Notes: generated by a model not told the origin, from the letters alone. A stretch of 64,000 nucleotides of DNA from Shewanella baltica (GCF_900456975.1 NZ_UGYM01000002.1:3968001-4032000); one strand, 5' to 3'; positions 42,558 to 54,928 are shown, counted from the stretch's first letter. A program made the numbers and translations.

Positions 42558-44756
42558 ATGCGTATTGCATTGGTTGCGGCCTTAGTAATGACATCCGGCA
42601 TAGCAACTGCCGACGAAGGACAATGGCAACCTTATCAAATGCCTTCTATTGCAGACAAACTCAGTGAACGCGGAATCGATATTCCTGCAGAAAAACTGGC
42701 CGATCTTACAAGTTATCCAATGAACGCCGTTGTAGGGCTGGGCTATTGTACCGCCAGTTTTGTCTCCCCCCAAGGGCTAGTTGTGACAAACCACCATTGT
42801 GCCTTCAAGGCGATACAATATAACACTAAGAAAGAACATAACTATCTCGAACAAGGCTTTTTAGCGACATCAATGGACAAGGAACCCTCTGCCGGTCCTA
42901 ACGAACGTTTATACATCACAGAGGCAGTAACCGATGTCACCGCCCAAATCAATCAAGGCCTAAGCCAAGATCCGCTGAGCCGTTACGAAGACATTCAAAA
43001 TCACAGCAAAGAATTGATCAAAAGCTGTGAAGCAGATGCTAACTATCGCTGTAATGTCCGCAGTTTCCATAACGGCCTAGAATATTACTTAATCAAGCAA
43101 TTGATGATCCGCGATGTACGCTTAGTGTATGCACCACCGGAAAGTGTCGGTGCCTACGGCGGCGACATCGATAACTATGAATATCCACGCCACTCGGGTG
43201 ATTTTGCCTTTTTACGGGCTTATGTAGGTAAAGATGGTCAACCCGCTGCATATAGCGACGATAACATCCCTTACAAGCCAAAGAGTTACCTTAAAATTAA
43301 CGCCGATGGCGTAAAGGCCGGTGACGGCGTGTTTGTCGCAGGTTATCCGGGCTCAACCAGTCGCTATAACCTTACTAGTGAACTTAAGTTTGCCAGTGAC
43401 TGGCTGTATCCCACCCAAGCAAAACGCTATCAATTACAGATTGATACTATCGAAGCTATGGGGCAAAAAGATGCCGATATCGCCATTAAGTACGCTGGCA
43501 ATATGGCTTCAATGGCCAACCGAATGAAGAAACTCAATGGCCTGCTAGCGGGTTTTAAAGCCACGGATATCGTGGGCATTAAACAAAACCGTGAGGATAA
43601 TTTTTTAGCTTGGCTTAAAAAAAATCCTAAGCTAAATCAAAACCTCATCGCTGAGTTAGAAGTGCTACTTGCAGAGCAACAACAGGCGTTTCAAAGTAAT
43701 TACTACTTTACCAATGCCCAATCGAGCACCCTGCTAACCGCAGCAAACAGCTTGTATCGTCTTGCGAAAGAAAAACAAAAGCCTGATGCCGAACGTGAAC
43801 AAGGCTATCAAGAGCGTGATATGGCTATGCTGAGTTCACGCCTTAAACGCATCGATTCAAGTTTCGATGTCAAAGTCGATAAGACATTGTGGCTACAGGA
43901 TTTAAATGCTTACCTAGGCCAATCGAATCGCGTGGCGGCGCTCGATCAAATGTTAAGTGTAACCAGTAAAGACGTAGATCTCGCAGCTAAACTCGATGGT
44001 TTGTATTCACTCACTACGCTCACAGATCAAGCCCAACGTCTGGCGTGGATGAATGCCGATATTAACGCCTTCGAAACCAGTGCCGATCCCTTTATTCGTT
44101 TAGCCGTAGCACTTTACGACACTAATATGGCGCAGGAAAAAACGGAAAAAATCTTAGACGGTAAGTTATCCACTGCTCGCCCAGACTATATGGCCGCAGT
44201 GATCGAATACTATAAAGCCAACAACTGGCCAGTCTACCCTGACGCCAACGGTACGCTGCGTATCAGCTACGGTATGGTCGATGGTTATCAATCACGTGAT
44301 GCACTCTACAAACAGCCGTTTACTCGTCTAGATGGCATAGTCGCGAAACACACAGGCGTAGAGCCCTACAATGCACCGAAAAAGCTCCTCGATGCGATTG
44401 CCGAGCAGCGTTTCGGCAATCATTTAGTGAAGTCAGTTTATCAAGATCCCCGCGGCTGGATCTGCAGACTCTTCTCTTGCTTAGACAAACCCGAAGAATT
44501 TAACTCAGTACCGGTTAACTTCTTATCGAGCGTTGACACCACAGGCGGCAACTCCGGCTCACCAGTCTTCAACGGTAAAGGTGAGTTAGTGGGTCTTAAC
44601 TTCGACTCCACCTATGAAGCCATCACTAAAGATTGGTTCTTCAACCCAACCATCACCCGCGCAGTACACGTGGATATCCGCTATATCCTGTGGATGATGG
44701 ACGAAGTCGACCATGCAGATAACCTAATCCAAGAACTGGATTTAGTCAGAAATTAA
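42558..44756 (+). CDS. S46 family dipeptidyl-peptidase, DPP11-like
   Basis: The 732-residue secreted protease has a signal peptide (residues 1-18), a catalytic His in TNHHCAF (His80), and the catalytic Ser666 in GGNSGSPVF. The position 18 residues after it, which distinguishes S46 members (Gly in DPP7, Arg or Ser in DPP11), is Ser683. That suggests cleavage after acidic residues. It is periplasmic and supports growth on peptides. Ribosome site AAGGAAAG lies just upstream. Confidence 0.88.
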   Translation: MRIALVAALVMTSGIATADEGQWQPYQMPSIADKLSERGIDIPAEKLADLTSYPMNAVVGLGYCTASFVSPQGLVVTNHHCAFKAIQYNTKKEHNYLEQGFLATSMDKEPSAGPNERLYITEAVTDVTAQINQGLSQDPLSRYEDIQNHSKELIKSCEADANYRCNVRSFHNGLEYYLIKQLMIRDVRLVYAPPESVGAYGGDIDNYEYPRHSGDFAFLRAYVGKDGQPAAYSDDNIPYKPKSYLKINADGVKAGDGVFVAGYPGSTSRYNLTSELKFASDWLYPTQAKRYQLQIDTIEAMGQKDADIAIKYAGNMASMANRMKKLNGLLAGFKATDIVGIKQNREDNFLAWLKKNPKLNQNLIAELEVLLAEQQQAFQSNYYFTNAQSSTLLTAANSLYRLAKEKQKPDAEREQGYQERDMAMLSSRLKRIDSSFDVKVDKTLWLQDLNAYLGQSNRVAALDQMLSVTSKDVDLAAKLDGLYSLTTLTDQAQRLAWMNADINAFETSADPFIRLAVALYDTNMAQEKTEKILDGKLSTARPDYMAAVIEYYKANNWPVYPDANGTLRISYGMVDGYQSRDALYKQPFTRLDGIVAKHTGVEPYNAPKKLLDAIAEQRFGNHLVKSVYQDPRGWICRLFSCLDKPEEFNSVPVNFLSSVDTTGGNSGSPVFNGKGELVGLNFDSTYEAITKDWFFNPTITRAVHVDIRYILWMMDEVDHADNLIQELDLVRN

Positions 44757-44787
44757 TACCTTGAGCTAAATCCGTTGCTCTAAACCA

Positions 44788-44825
44788 AAAGCCGCTCACT
44801 GTTATGCAGTAAGCGGCTTTTATTT
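44788..44825 (+). terminator. Terminator after the S46 peptidase gene
   Basis: AAAGCCGCT...AGCGGCTTTTATTT forms a stem with a 17-base inner region and T tail just after the gene. Confidence 0.75.
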
Positions 44826-44972
44826 GGGCTCGTATTTTAGCAGCGAATACACTTTGGGATGATGAGATTGAATGAGTAGGCGTATATCACCTAGCAATTA
44901 TACCAATCGTATTAAATCCATCGCAGAGCCGATATCCAAACCTAAATACACTCAAATCCTAAATTTCAGCCA

Positions 44973-45003
44973 TAAAAAAACACCGCCGAGGCGGTGTCTT
45001 TTT
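44973..45003 (-). terminator. Terminator after rplI
   Basis: On the minus strand ACACCGCC-TC-GGCGGTGT is followed by seven T, 20 bases after the rplI stop. Confidence 0.8.
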
Positions 45004-45023
45004 ATATTTAAAGCGAGTCGTAA

Positions 45024-45476
45024 TTAAGCTTCTGCAACCACAGATACTTTAACAACAGCTTTAACTTCAGTGTGTAACTGAACTTCAACTTCGAAGTCGC
45101 CAGTAGTACGCAGAGCGCCTAATGGTAAACGAACTTCTGATTTAGCCAGCTCAACACCAGCAGCAGTCACTGCATCAGCGATGTCACGGTTGCCAACTGA
45201 ACCAAACAGTTTGCCTTCATCACCAGCTTTAGAAGCGATTACAACAGCTTCCAGTGCAGTGATTTTCTCAGCACGTAGGTTAGCAGCAGCTAATTCAGCA
45301 GCTAATTTAGCTTCTAATTCAGCGCGACGAGCTTCAAATACTTTAACGTTGCTTTCGTTAGCAACAACAGCTTTACCTTGTGGCAAAAGGAAGTTACGTG
45401 CGTAACCAGCCTTAACTGATACTTGGTCACCCAAGTTGCCTAGGTTAGCGATTTTATCAAGCAGAATAACGTTCAT
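45024..45476 (-). CDS. rplI: Ribosomal protein bL9
   Basis: The 150-residue 50S protein starts [19 protein letters not shown], the standard bL9 N terminus. The long connecting helix (residues 41-75) and the C-terminal RNA-binding domain ([14 protein letters not shown]) are complete. ATG 45476 follows AGAGG; a frame start two codons upstream would be TTG and is not needed. Confidence 0.97.
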   Translation of the reverse strand: MNVILLDKIANLGNLGDQVSVKAGYARNFLLPQGKAVVANESNVKVFEARRAELEAKLAAELAAANLRAEKITALEAVVIASKAGDEGKLFGSVGNRDIADAVTAAGVELAKSEVRLPLGALRTTGDFEVEVQLHTEVKAVVKVSVVAEA

Positions 45477-45512
45477 TATCAAATCCTCTATATTCGATTA
45501 GGAATACTGCAA

Positions 45513-45752
<240 letters not shown>

Positions 45753-46058
45753 CTAAGTTTTCAATTCGACATTTTCGGCATGGATAACTAAGCGGTTTTG
45801 ACCATTGCGCCCCTGTTGAAGCGTCATAAAGCCTTGCACTTGTACTTCCACACCTGCTTTCAGATCTTCTGCGACGCTTTCAAAGCGTGGGCCACTCAAA
45901 ATGACTTGAATTTGTACGTAGACGTTGCGGAGCATATCTGCTTCATAACGCTGCGATTTGTGTTCCAACATTATCACACTGTGTGCAATACCTGCTGGGC
46001 TTTTAAAGCGTCTTGAACGAGTTATCGTTCCTGACAACACCAAGTTATTGGTGGTCAC
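45753..46058 (-). CDS. priB: Primosomal replication protein N (PriB)
   Basis: The 101-residue OB-fold protein binds single-stranded DNA and bridges PriA and DnaT in replication restart. NNLVLSGTITRSRRFKSPAGI and HSVIMLEHKSQRYEADMLRNVYVQIQV are typical. It is located between rpsF and rpsR as in other gammaproteobacteria. Confidence 0.95.
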   Translation of the reverse strand: MTTNNLVLSGTITRSRRFKSPAGIAHSVIMLEHKSQRYEADMLRNVYVQIQVILSGPRFESVAEDLKAGVEVQVQGFMTLQQGRNGQNRLVIHAENVELKT

Positions 46059-46066
46059 AGATTACC

Positions 46067-46462
46067 TTACTCAGCGATTTCTTCAGCGTGAGCTTCATCG
46101 TATGAGCGTTCGCCAGCTGGGCCACGACGTGAATCGCGCTCATCTCTAGCTTTAGCCATTGGAGATGCTTCAGTAACGGCAACTTTAGTACGCATTACCA
46201 TGTTACGCAGAACTGCGTCGTTGAAACGGAAAGCTGTTTCTAGCTCTTCAATCGTCTCTGCTTTAGCTTCAACGTTCATCAGAACGTAGTGAGCTTTATG
46301 CAGATCAAGGATTGGGTAAGCCAGTTGACGACGGCCCCAATCTTCTAAACGGTGGATTGTGCCGTTAGCTTCGGTGATAACACCTGTGTAACGCTCAATC
46401 ATACCTGGTACTTGTTCACTTTGATCTGGGTGAACCATAAATACGATTTCGTAATGACGCAT
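46067..46462 (-). CDS. rpsF: Ribosomal protein bS6
   Basis: The 131-residue protein begins [19 protein letters not shown], has the [14 protein letters not shown] core and an acidic C-terminal tail ([10 protein letters not shown]), which in enterobacteria is modified by glutamylation. It is first gene of the operon, preceded by a bS6:bS18-type leader. Confidence 0.97.
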   Translation of the reverse strand: MRHYEIVFMVHPDQSEQVPGMIERYTGVITEANGTIHRLEDWGRRQLAYPILDLHKAHYVLMNVEAKAETIEELETAFRFNDAVLRNMVMRTKVAVTEASPMAKARDERDSRRGPAGERSYDEAHAEEIAE

Positions 46463-46485
46463 TTATTGCTCCTTACGGTTATGTA

Positions 46486-46520
46486 GCCTCGGTATTGGCT
46501 CAGTCAAACCAAATGGAGGC
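46486..46520 (-). promoter_or_regulatory. bS6:bS18-binding leader RNA
   Basis: On the minus strand GCCTC (46520-46516) pairs with GAGGC (46490-46486), enclosing an inner stem TTGG/CCAA and a 3'-side bulge that contains the CCG triplet (ATACCGAGGC). That is the form of the known S6:S18 ribosomal leader motif, which represses the operon when the protein pair is in excess. It lies 24 bases before rpsF. Confidence 0.65.
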
Positions 46521-46675
46521 AAGGAACGAAAAATAGTGACTGATTTGAGCGCGAGATAGTACAGAAAGCAAGCCAGAAACTCAAGCAATAACTTTGCCTC
46601 GCCAATCAATACAGGTATGATGGCGCTTCATCTATATTCGGACGTCTGACATCAGCTAACCAAGAATAAAACATA

Positions 46676-47419
46676 ATGCTAAAAGTTATTGCGCCAATCT
46701 TTTTATTTTCCCTTTCATTTCCTGCGCTTGCGCTTGTTCCACCTGATTATCAGGAACCGCCCAGCGATTTTACCGCAGAAATCGAAGCGGGTTTGCAACT
46801 GAATACAGGCAATACCGAATCCAGCAGTTTTAACGGTCGAACCCAACTGATTTACGACACTAAGCAAACCAAGCAAGAAGCCACGCTCAAAGCCTACTTT
46901 GCCTCAGAAAAAAGCAAAACGACTTCCGAAAAATACGAACTACAACTCCAGTCGAACTATAAACTCACTAAGGGTTATATCTTCGGACGCGGTGATTTCA
47001 CTTGGGATCAATTCGGTAGTTACACGCAAATATCAACTATTTCGAGTGGTTACGGTTTTAATGCCATCAGTAGCTACAAGACCAAACTCAGTCTCGAAGT
47101 CGGCCCCGGTTATCGATATAACTTACCGGCCGAATCTGTCGATATTCCCAATCCTGATGCTGAGAAAGATATCATTTTGCGTACCGCTGCAAAGTTTTCT
47201 CAAAAACTGCAGGAATACAGCAGTCTCAATGCCGATTTAACTGCGGAAATGGGCGAGAACAACAACACCCTTACCTTAGACATGAACTACAAAAATCTGG
47301 TGTTCCAAGATTGGGCTTTTAAAATCGGCATGAACATCAAATACACTGAAGTGGTACCAGAGGGTAGCCAACAGACAGATACCATCACCACCTTTAACCT
47401 GCTTTATACCTTTAGATAA
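46676..47419 (+). CDS. DUF481 (YdiY-like) outer-membrane protein
   Basis: The 247-residue protein has a signal peptide (about residues 1-20) and alternate hydrophobic residues of a beta barrel, ending in a terminal aromatic-rich strand (FNLLYTFR). The repeated pattern LNTGNTESSSFNGRTQL is typical of DUF481 family proteins. Its role is unknown; acid-inducible members are known in E. coli. Confidence 0.8.
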   Translation: MLKVIAPIFLFSLSFPALALVPPDYQEPPSDFTAEIEAGLQLNTGNTESSSFNGRTQLIYDTKQTKQEATLKAYFASEKSKTTSEKYELQLQSNYKLTKGYIFGRGDFTWDQFGSYTQISTISSGYGFNAISSYKTKLSLEVGPGYRYNLPAESVDIPNPDAEKDIILRTAAKFSQKLQEYSSLNADLTAEMGENNNTLTLDMNYKNLVFQDWAFKIGMNIKYTEVVPEGSQQTDTITTFNLLYTFR

Positions 47420-47656
47420 CCACTTTTAGATAGTCCGAAGCAATACAAGAACACGACGCCAATGTCATCTTCGGCTGGCGTCAATGTTAAAGTTCCTCCG
47501 CCCCCTCTCAAGTCACTTCGACATAATCTAAGGATTTTTTGAGCAGAAATGCGCAATTAATCAAGATTTACCAACAATTTGCAACACAACATAAACACCA
47601 ACCCCTGATATACTCACGGTTTATTATCAATCTTGTTTGTGTTTTCGGAGTTGTAT

Positions 47657-49099
47657 ATGACTAATCCGCTGCGCACTTTCGCCTCTTTATATAGCACCAC
47701 CTTGTTAATGGTACTGGCCGGCGGTTTGCTCACAACTTACCTTGGGCTCAGGCTCTCGGTGATGAACGTGCCACAAATATGGATAGGTGGCATGATGTCA
47801 GCCTATTATGTTGGCCTTGTGGCGGGCTCTAAGATTGGTCATAGACTTATCGCCCAAGTGGGCCATATCCGCGCCTTCGTTGCCAGTGCAGGCATAGTCG
47901 CCGCATCTGCATTGGGTCATGCACTCGTGGATGAGCTAGCAGTTTGGCTGCTCCTCAGGCTCGTTGTCGGCATGGGCATGATGTGCCAATACATGGTGCT
48001 CGAAAGTTGGCTTAACGAACAAGCCGAAAGTAACCAAAGGGGCACAGTGTTTGCGAGTTATATGATCGTATCTTACTTCGGCTTGATCTTGGGCCAAGGC
48101 GCGATCAGTATCTTCCCCGAATTAGGCCTTGAGCCGTTACTGCTGATCGCGATTTGTTTCTCACTCTGTATCGTACCGATTTCACTCACGCGTCGTCTTC
48201 ACCCTGCGCCTTTGGTCCCAGCTCCACTTAAAATTGCCCATTACTGGAAAAAAGCGCCGCAGGCACTCACAACCATCGCAATTGGTAGCATGATAGTGGG
48301 TTCGTTTTATGGTCTCGCGCCCGCCTATGCTAGTAACTTAGGTTTGCCGCCTGAAAAAGTCGCCACTTATATGACTGCAACAATTTTAGCAGGATTACTG
48401 GCACAATGGCCGATGGGGAAACTGTCCGACATTATGTCCCGCAGTCGCCTTATTCGTATCAACTGTATATTGCTTGGCATCTTAGCCTTAGCCATCGCCT
48501 TAACGCCCTATCATCCAGTGATTTCGCTGGTGATGACCTTCCTGTTTGGTATTTTAGGTTTCACCTTCTATCCACTTGCTACGGCACTGGCTAACTCACG
48601 AGTCGAACAGAATGAGCGGGTCGGTTTATCTGCCACCATCTTATTAACCTTCGGCTTAGGGGCCAGTATCGGCCCACTTATCGCCTCAACGTTGATGCAA
48701 TGGCTTGGCAACAGCATGTTATATGGCTTTATGTCTGCCTGTACCTTCATCCTGTTTGTGCGGCTACGTTACGTGCATTCACAGCAAAAAGTCGAAACCA
48801 ATGTCACCCAAGACTACATAATGGCGACGGGCGACCTAGTCTCTTCACCACTGGCGGCGGCGCTTGACCCTAGGGTTGATGTTGAATCGATTCAAGAACA
48901 TATGACGCCGAGCGCCAACTTAGATGAATCTGAGCATGATTTAGGGGCTGATGGCGTCGATGACGATATTATCGACGAAAATGACAGTGATGAGGAGCAA
49001 CTCGCCTTCAGTTTCGATATCGAACAAGCAGAGCCAGAAGCCGTTCAAACGGATGAAGCCGATAGCCATCAGGTTAACCTAGACAAAGCACTGACATAA
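47657..49099 (+). CDS. MFS transporter, YcaD-like
   Basis: The 480-residue transporter has 12 predicted membrane segments in residues 8-385, with GGLLTTYLGLRLS and VLESWLNEQAESNQRGTVFASYMI, the YcaD/UPF0226 type. The last 90 residues are a cytoplasmic, highly acidic tail (D/E clusters) uncommon in the family. ATG 47657 follows GGAG; substrate unknown. Confidence 0.82.
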   Translation: MTNPLRTFASLYSTTLLMVLAGGLLTTYLGLRLSVMNVPQIWIGGMMSAYYVGLVAGSKIGHRLIAQVGHIRAFVASAGIVAASALGHALVDELAVWLLLRLVVGMGMMCQYMVLESWLNEQAESNQRGTVFASYMIVSYFGLILGQGAISIFPELGLEPLLLIAICFSLCIVPISLTRRLHPAPLVPAPLKIAHYWKKAPQALTTIAIGSMIVGSFYGLAPAYASNLGLPPEKVATYMTATILAGLLAQWPMGKLSDIMSRSRLIRINCILLGILALAIALTPYHPVISLVMTFLFGILGFTFYPLATALANSRVEQNERVGLSATILLTFGLGASIGPLIASTLMQWLGNSMLYGFMSACTFILFVRLRYVHSQQKVETNVTQDYIMATGDLVSSPLAAALDPRVDVESIQEHMTPSANLDESEHDLGADGVDDDIIDENDSDEEQLAFSFDIEQAEPEAVQTDEADSHQVNLDKALT

Positions 49100-49107
49100 A
49101 AAGGCCA

Positions 49108-49152
49108 ACAAAAAAGACCGATTAACTGTTTAAAGTTAATCGGTCTTTTTAT
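49108..49152 (+). terminator. Terminator after the MFS gene
   Basis: AAAAAGACCGATTAACT-GTTTA-AAGTTAATCGGTCTTTTT is a long perfect stem with a T run, usable in both directions. Confidence 0.85.
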
Positions 49153-49244
49153 TACTGCAAGTGCTAACTACAACAAATAGTTACTGCAACAAGTCGTTAC
49201 TGCAAGCCTGACCGCATGTGCGATATCAGGCAAGCATGAGCGTA

Positions 49245-49985
49245 CTAGCTGCGGCGCTGACGCACAGCTTCAAATAAGCAAATACCGGTCGCAACCGATA
49301 CGTTCAAGCTAGACACACTACCGGCCATAGGGATAGAGATCAGTGAATCGCAAGACTCACGGCTTAAACGGCGTAAACCTTTATCTTCCGCCCCCATGGC
49401 AATCGCCAGTGGCCCTTTAAGATCGGCTTGATAAAGCTCGCAATCTGCCTCGCCCGCCGTACCCACAATCCATACACCTTTATCCTGCAGGTGACGCATA
49501 GTGCGCGCAAGATTAGTCACTTGGAATAAAGGCACTGTTTCCGCCGCGCCACATGCCACTTTACTCACTGTCGCAGTTAAGCCGACTGAGTTGTCTTTAG
49601 GCACGATAATACCTTGCACGCCTGCCGCATCGGCATTACGTAGGCAAGCGCCTAAGTTATGGGGATCCGTCACGCCATCCAAAATCAGCAGAAATGGTTG
49701 CTCAGTGTTAGCAAGCAGCACATCTAGATCTTGCTCATTCAACACTTTCGCCGCTTTAACGCGCGCGACTATACCTTGATGCTGGCTACTTTCCGCTTTG
49801 TCATCCAAGGCTTTACGAGAAGCGACTTGAATCGTAGTGCCAAAGGCTTTGGCCTGATTGGCAAGCACAGTTAAGCGCTCATCGTCACGGCCTTGTAACA
49901 GCCATAACTCGATAATGCGCTCAGGGCTGTGTTTTAACAGGGCTTCAACTGCGTGGATCCCAAAAATAATATCTTGTTTTTTCAT
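49245..49985 (-). CDS. rlmB: 23S rRNA (guanosine-2'-O-)-methyltransferase
   Basis: The 246-residue SpoU-family enzyme methylates G2251 of 23S rRNA. Motif 1 [21 protein letters not shown], motif 2 [12 protein letters not shown] and motif 3 [18 protein letters not shown] are complete, and a substrate-binding N-terminal domain is present. It abuts rnr (stop and start adjacent). Confidence 0.96.
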   Translation of the reverse strand: MKKQDIIFGIHAVEALLKHSPERIIELWLLQGRDDERLTVLANQAKAFGTTIQVASRKALDDKAESSQHQGIVARVKAAKVLNEQDLDVLLANTEQPFLLILDGVTDPHNLGACLRNADAAGVQGIIVPKDNSVGLTATVSKVACGAAETVPLFQVTNLARTMRHLQDKGVWIVGTAGEADCELYQADLKGPLAIAMGAEDKGLRRLSRESCDSLISIPMAGSVSSLNVSVATGICLFEAVRQRRS

Positions 49986-52409
49986 TTATTTCTTTCTCGT
50001 GCTCCGCTTAGCGGCTTTTGGCTTTTTAGCCGGATCTTTTACTGCTGTCTTTTTCGCTTTAGTGCCCGCTTTAGCCTTAGGTTTGGCTTTGCCAGCTTCA
50101 GCCTTAGTGCTAGGGGTTGCGGTTTTACCCGCTTTGCCTTGCTTAGCACCTTCGCGATTAACACGCTCACGGGCAGTCATCGGCTTATCACGGCTGGCAG
50201 AGGCTTTACGCTTGCCACCTTTGCCGTCATCGCCCAGCATGACTAAATCAATCTGTCTGTCATCTAAGTTAACAGCAGCGACCTTAACCGTCACAGGATC
50301 GCCCACTTGATAGACTTGGCCTGTATGCTCACCGATAAGGCGTTGACGCATAGGATCGAATTGGTAGTAATCGCTACCTAGGCTTGAGATATGCACTAAG
50401 CCATCGATAAACAGCTCATTTAAGCGCACGAACAAACCAAAGCTCGTCACTGAGGCAATCACAGCTTCGAAGGTATCGCCGACGTGATCTTGCATAAACT
50501 CGCACTTGAGCCAATCGCTAACATCACGAGTCGCTTCATCGGCACGACGCTCTGTAGTCGAACACTCTTCGCCCAATTGGTCGAGTTCATCGAGTTGATA
50601 GTGGTAGCCACCATCCTGCGTCCACTTCTCTGTGGCTTCGCCTCTTTCTTTCGCCAGTAAATAACGGATCACACGATGTAAGACTAAATCCGGATAACGG
50701 CGAATGGGCGAGGTAAAATGCGCATATTCTTCTAAGGCTAGACCGAAGTGACCTTCATTATCTGGGGTGTAAATTGCCTGACGCATAGAACGCAGTAACA
50801 TCACTTGGATAAGTTCAGCATCGGGACGGTCGGCAATTTGCAGCATCACGTTCTGGTAATCTGACGGCGTTGGCTCAAGTCCGCCAGGCATAGTCAAACC
50901 ACGCTCAGCAAGGAACTCTTTAAAGTTCGCCAACTTTTGCTCAGATGGCGCTTCATGCACTCGGTACAGCACGTCGCCTTTGTGTTTCTTCACAAATTTA
51001 GCTGCAGAAACGTTGGCTAAAATCATGCATTCTTCAATGATTTTATGGGCTTGATTACGGCCACGCGGCACGATTTTATCAATCTTGCGCTGCTCATTGA
51101 AAATGAACTGCGTTTCCATGGTTTCAAACGCAATCGCACCACGCTCGGCTCTTTGCTCATCTAGCGCTAAATACAATGACTGTAAACACTGCAGATGCGG
51201 GAACAAGGCTTCATGCTCAGGCGCAATCGGGCCGCCTTCTAACATCTCCGCCACTTGGGTATAAGTGAAACGGGCATGGGAATACATCACCGCCGGATAA
51301 AACTTATAACCCGACAACTTGCCTTTGGCAGACACTGTCATCTCGGCGACCATACATAAACGGTCGACGTGAGGATTAAGCGAACATAGGCCGTTGGAGA
51401 TTTTCTCCGGCAGCATAGGGATCACTTGCGATGGGAAATACACTGAGTTACCACGGGCACGCGCTTCAGTATCTAAGGCTGAATCGGTGCGAACATAATA
51501 ACTAACATCAGCAATCGCAACCCATAAACGCCAGCCGCCACCGGCTTTTTTCTCCGCATACACGGCATCGTCAAAATCGCGGGCGTCTTCGCCGTCGATA
51601 GTCACTAATGGCAGATGACGTAAATCTACACGGCCGACTTTATCGGCGTCGGTCACTTCATCGGGAATTCGGCGCAGTTTCTTCTCGATCACAGGTGACC
51701 AAGTATGGGGTAAGTCGTAGTTACGCAGGGCGATTTCGATTTCCATCCCCGGCGCCATTTGCTTACCAAGCACTTCAGTCACTTTACCCGCAGCCTTAAC
51801 AAAACGACCTGGGCGACGCGTTAATTCAACCACAACCACATCGCCTTGACGGGCGCCGTTGCGATCTTCATTCGCGACTAAGATTTCTTGGGTAATACGC
51901 TTATCATCGGCAATGACAAATGCCATACCGCTATCAACATGATAACGGCCAACAATCGCGGCACTGCGCGGCTGGATCAAACGCACCAAACGCGCTTCGC
52001 GGCGACCACGACGATCTGTGCCCGCTTTTTGCGCCAGCACTTTATCACCGTGGAAATACATCAGCATATCGCGGTTCGAAATAAATAAGTCATCACCGCC
52101 TTCATCGGGTTTGAAAAAGCCGAAGCCTTCTCTGTGTCCGAGTACAGTGCCGGGGATAAGATCCATTTTCTCGGGCAAGCCATAGCTCTGCCCACGGGTG
52201 AACACGAGTTCGCCATCGCGTTCCATCGCACGTAGGCGACGGCGCAGGGCCTCAAGTTGTTCTTCCTCTTGGATGTTTAACGCCGCGGCAATACTGTCAC
52301 GAGTGATAGGTGATTTCTGAGAACGTAAGTAATCGATAATATACTCACGGCTTGGGATAGGGTTTTCGTACTTATCCTGTTCACGCTCAAAATGAGGGTC
52401 TTTGATCAT
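49986..52409 (-). CDS. rnr: Ribonuclease R
   Basis: The 807-residue 3'-5' exoribonuclease has N-terminal helix-turn-helix and cold-shock domains, the RNB core with [12 protein letters not shown] containing the catalytic aspartates, an S1 domain (about residues 650-725) and a lysine-rich basic tail (730-807). It degrades structured RNA and is upstream of rlmB in one operon. Confidence 0.96.
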   Translation of the reverse strand: MIKDPHFEREQDKYENPIPSREYIIDYLRSQKSPITRDSIAAALNIQEEEQLEALRRRLRAMERDGELVFTRGQSYGLPEKMDLIPGTVLGHREGFGFFKPDEGGDDLFISNRDMLMYFHGDKVLAQKAGTDRRGRREARLVRLIQPRSAAIVGRYHVDSGMAFVIADDKRITQEILVANEDRNGARQGDVVVVELTRRPGRFVKAAGKVTEVLGKQMAPGMEIEIALRNYDLPHTWSPVIEKKLRRIPDEVTDADKVGRVDLRHLPLVTIDGEDARDFDDAVYAEKKAGGGWRLWVAIADVSYYVRTDSALDTEARARGNSVYFPSQVIPMLPEKISNGLCSLNPHVDRLCMVAEMTVSAKGKLSGYKFYPAVMYSHARFTYTQVAEMLEGGPIAPEHEALFPHLQCLQSLYLALDEQRAERGAIAFETMETQFIFNEQRKIDKIVPRGRNQAHKIIEECMILANVSAAKFVKKHKGDVLYRVHEAPSEQKLANFKEFLAERGLTMPGGLEPTPSDYQNVMLQIADRPDAELIQVMLLRSMRQAIYTPDNEGHFGLALEEYAHFTSPIRRYPDLVLHRVIRYLLAKERGEATEKWTQDGGYHYQLDELDQLGEECSTTERRADEATRDVSDWLKCEFMQDHVGDTFEAVIASVTSFGLFVRLNELFIDGLVHISSLGSDYYQFDPMRQRLIGEHTGQVYQVGDPVTVKVAAVNLDDRQIDLVMLGDDGKGGKRKASASRDKPMTARERVNREGAKQGKAGKTATPSTKAEAGKAKPKAKAGTKAKKTAVKDPAKKPKAAKRSTRKK

Positions 52410-52448
52410 TCAATATCCAAATAATGTGTCTCTAGATTAAGAGACCAC

Positions 52449-53069
52449 TTAACGGGTTCGCAACTGTTCTTGCTGGGCCCGCGCCACTGCACTGGGGGGC
52501 ATTTTAGCTGCTAACACCTGCAGTAAAGACAAGGCTTTTTTCTTTGTCGCCTCGTCCGCAAATACATCGTTATATAACCAGTGATAGGCCATCTCGTAAT
52601 CCCTAGGACTACCATAACCTTCACCGAATAAACGCACTAACATCATACGAGCGGGTAAATCACCACTTGCAGCCGCAGGCAGTAAATAATGCACTGCTCT
52701 GTCTTTATTGCGGATGACAAATTTCCCACTCTGATAATACTCGGCAAGCTTTAACATCGCTTCTGAGCTACCTTGTTCGGCCGAGTCACGTAACAAAGCA
52801 ATACCCTTCACAGGGTTTGCCTTTACACAGGTTCCATAATTGAGCATTTCGCCCCACAGGAATTGATATAAAGGCTGTTTTAAGACTTGGGCTCGCGCCT
52901 CAATGTCTTGGACTAACTGGCAATCATCACGCTTCACTTTCGCTAAATATTGATCGCTTCGGATCAAATCAAGCAATTGATCTTGGCTATAAATATCCAC
53001 CGCCTGCGTTTCAGCAAAGCACATTGAAGATACTAAGGGCAGTAGCGCAACTAGTGCTGTACGTAGCAT
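52449..53069 (-). CDS. motX: Sodium-type flagellar motor protein MotX
   Basis: The 206-residue periplasmic protein has a signal peptide (residues about 1-20), then VDIYSQDQLLDLI, DDCQLVQDIEARAQVLKQPLYQFLWGEML and Sel1-like repeats (PVKGIALLRDSAEQGSSEAMLKLAEYYQSG, DRAVHYLLPAAASGD). This matches MotX, which with MotY places the PomAB stator of Na+-driven polar flagella. ATG 53069 follows GAGAG; an upstream start would spoil the signal peptide. Confidence 0.82.
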   Translation of the reverse strand: MLRTALVALLPLVSSMCFAETQAVDIYSQDQLLDLIRSDQYLAKVKRDDCQLVQDIEARAQVLKQPLYQFLWGEMLNYGTCVKANPVKGIALLRDSAEQGSSEAMLKLAEYYQSGKFVIRNKDRAVHYLLPAAASGDLPARMMLVRLFGEGYGSPRDYEMAYHWLYNDVFADEATKKKALSLLQVLAAKMPPSAVARAQQEQLRTR

Positions 53070-53186
53070 AACGACTCTCAATGACAATAGGGTGAATACT
53101 TGCATCGGCAGTATAACCTATTTCTTGAGCTTGAGCTGAATTTCTAACCGCAGAATTAAACAGAGAAAGGCATAAAGAAGCAGAGA

Positions 53187-53209
53187 AAAAGGCCGTGAAA
53201 CACGGCCTT
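53187..53209 (-). terminator. Terminator after purA
   Basis: On the minus strand AAGGCCGTG-TTT-CACGGCCTT is followed by TTTCTC, 9 bases after the purA stop. Confidence 0.75.
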
Positions 53210-53217
53210 AACAGGTC

Positions 53218-54546
<1,329 letters not shown>

Positions 54547-54585
54547 TTAACAGATCTTAGTAAGCAAGGGCAAGCAGGCTGTTTT

Positions 54586-54780
54586 TTACGCAAAAATCAC
54601 CAAGATCACCACTCCTGCCGTGACTAACGCGCCACCAAGTCGCTGGATAACCTGCTGATTTTGATGGGAGAGTTCATTTAAATAACGACGCCACTTGTTC
54701 GGAAAGAGTAAGGGGCCGACTCCCTCTAAAAGTAACACAAGTGCTACTGCCAGCATAAAAACTTGAAAAGTCATGCGCAC
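54586..54780 (-). CDS. DUF2065 (YjeT-like) small membrane protein
   Basis: The 64-residue protein has two hydrophobic segments (MLAVALVLLLEGVGPLLF and LGGALVTAGVVILVIFA) and the family's PNKWRRYL link. It is upstream of purA on the same strand, the usual place for YjeT. Function unknown; possibly an accessory of HflKC in some organisms. Confidence 0.88.
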   Translation of the reverse strand: MRMTFQVFMLAVALVLLLEGVGPLLFPNKWRRYLNELSHQNQQVIQRLGGALVTAGVVILVIFA

Positions 54781-54883
54781 CTCAAACTCAGTCGTTCAAT
54801 ACAAATTGATTGTATATCAGCACACCCCAACAACAGAGTCTCTTATTTAAATGAATTCGCCAGTACCGTAAATTTTAGCCAAT

Positions 54884-54913
54884 AAAAAACCCAGCATAGG
54901 CTGGGTTTTTTGA
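54884..54913 (-). terminator. Terminator after rpsI
   Basis: AAAAACCCAGC-CTAT-GCTGGGTTTTT on the minus strand with a T run, 16 bases after the rpsI stop. Confidence 0.85.
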
Positions 54914-54928
54914 TATTCCAAAAACGAA

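Noticed and set aside
45477..45482. Two-codon N-terminal extension of bL9
   Set aside because: It would start with TTG; the family begins at MNVILL and the ribosome site fits ATG 45476.
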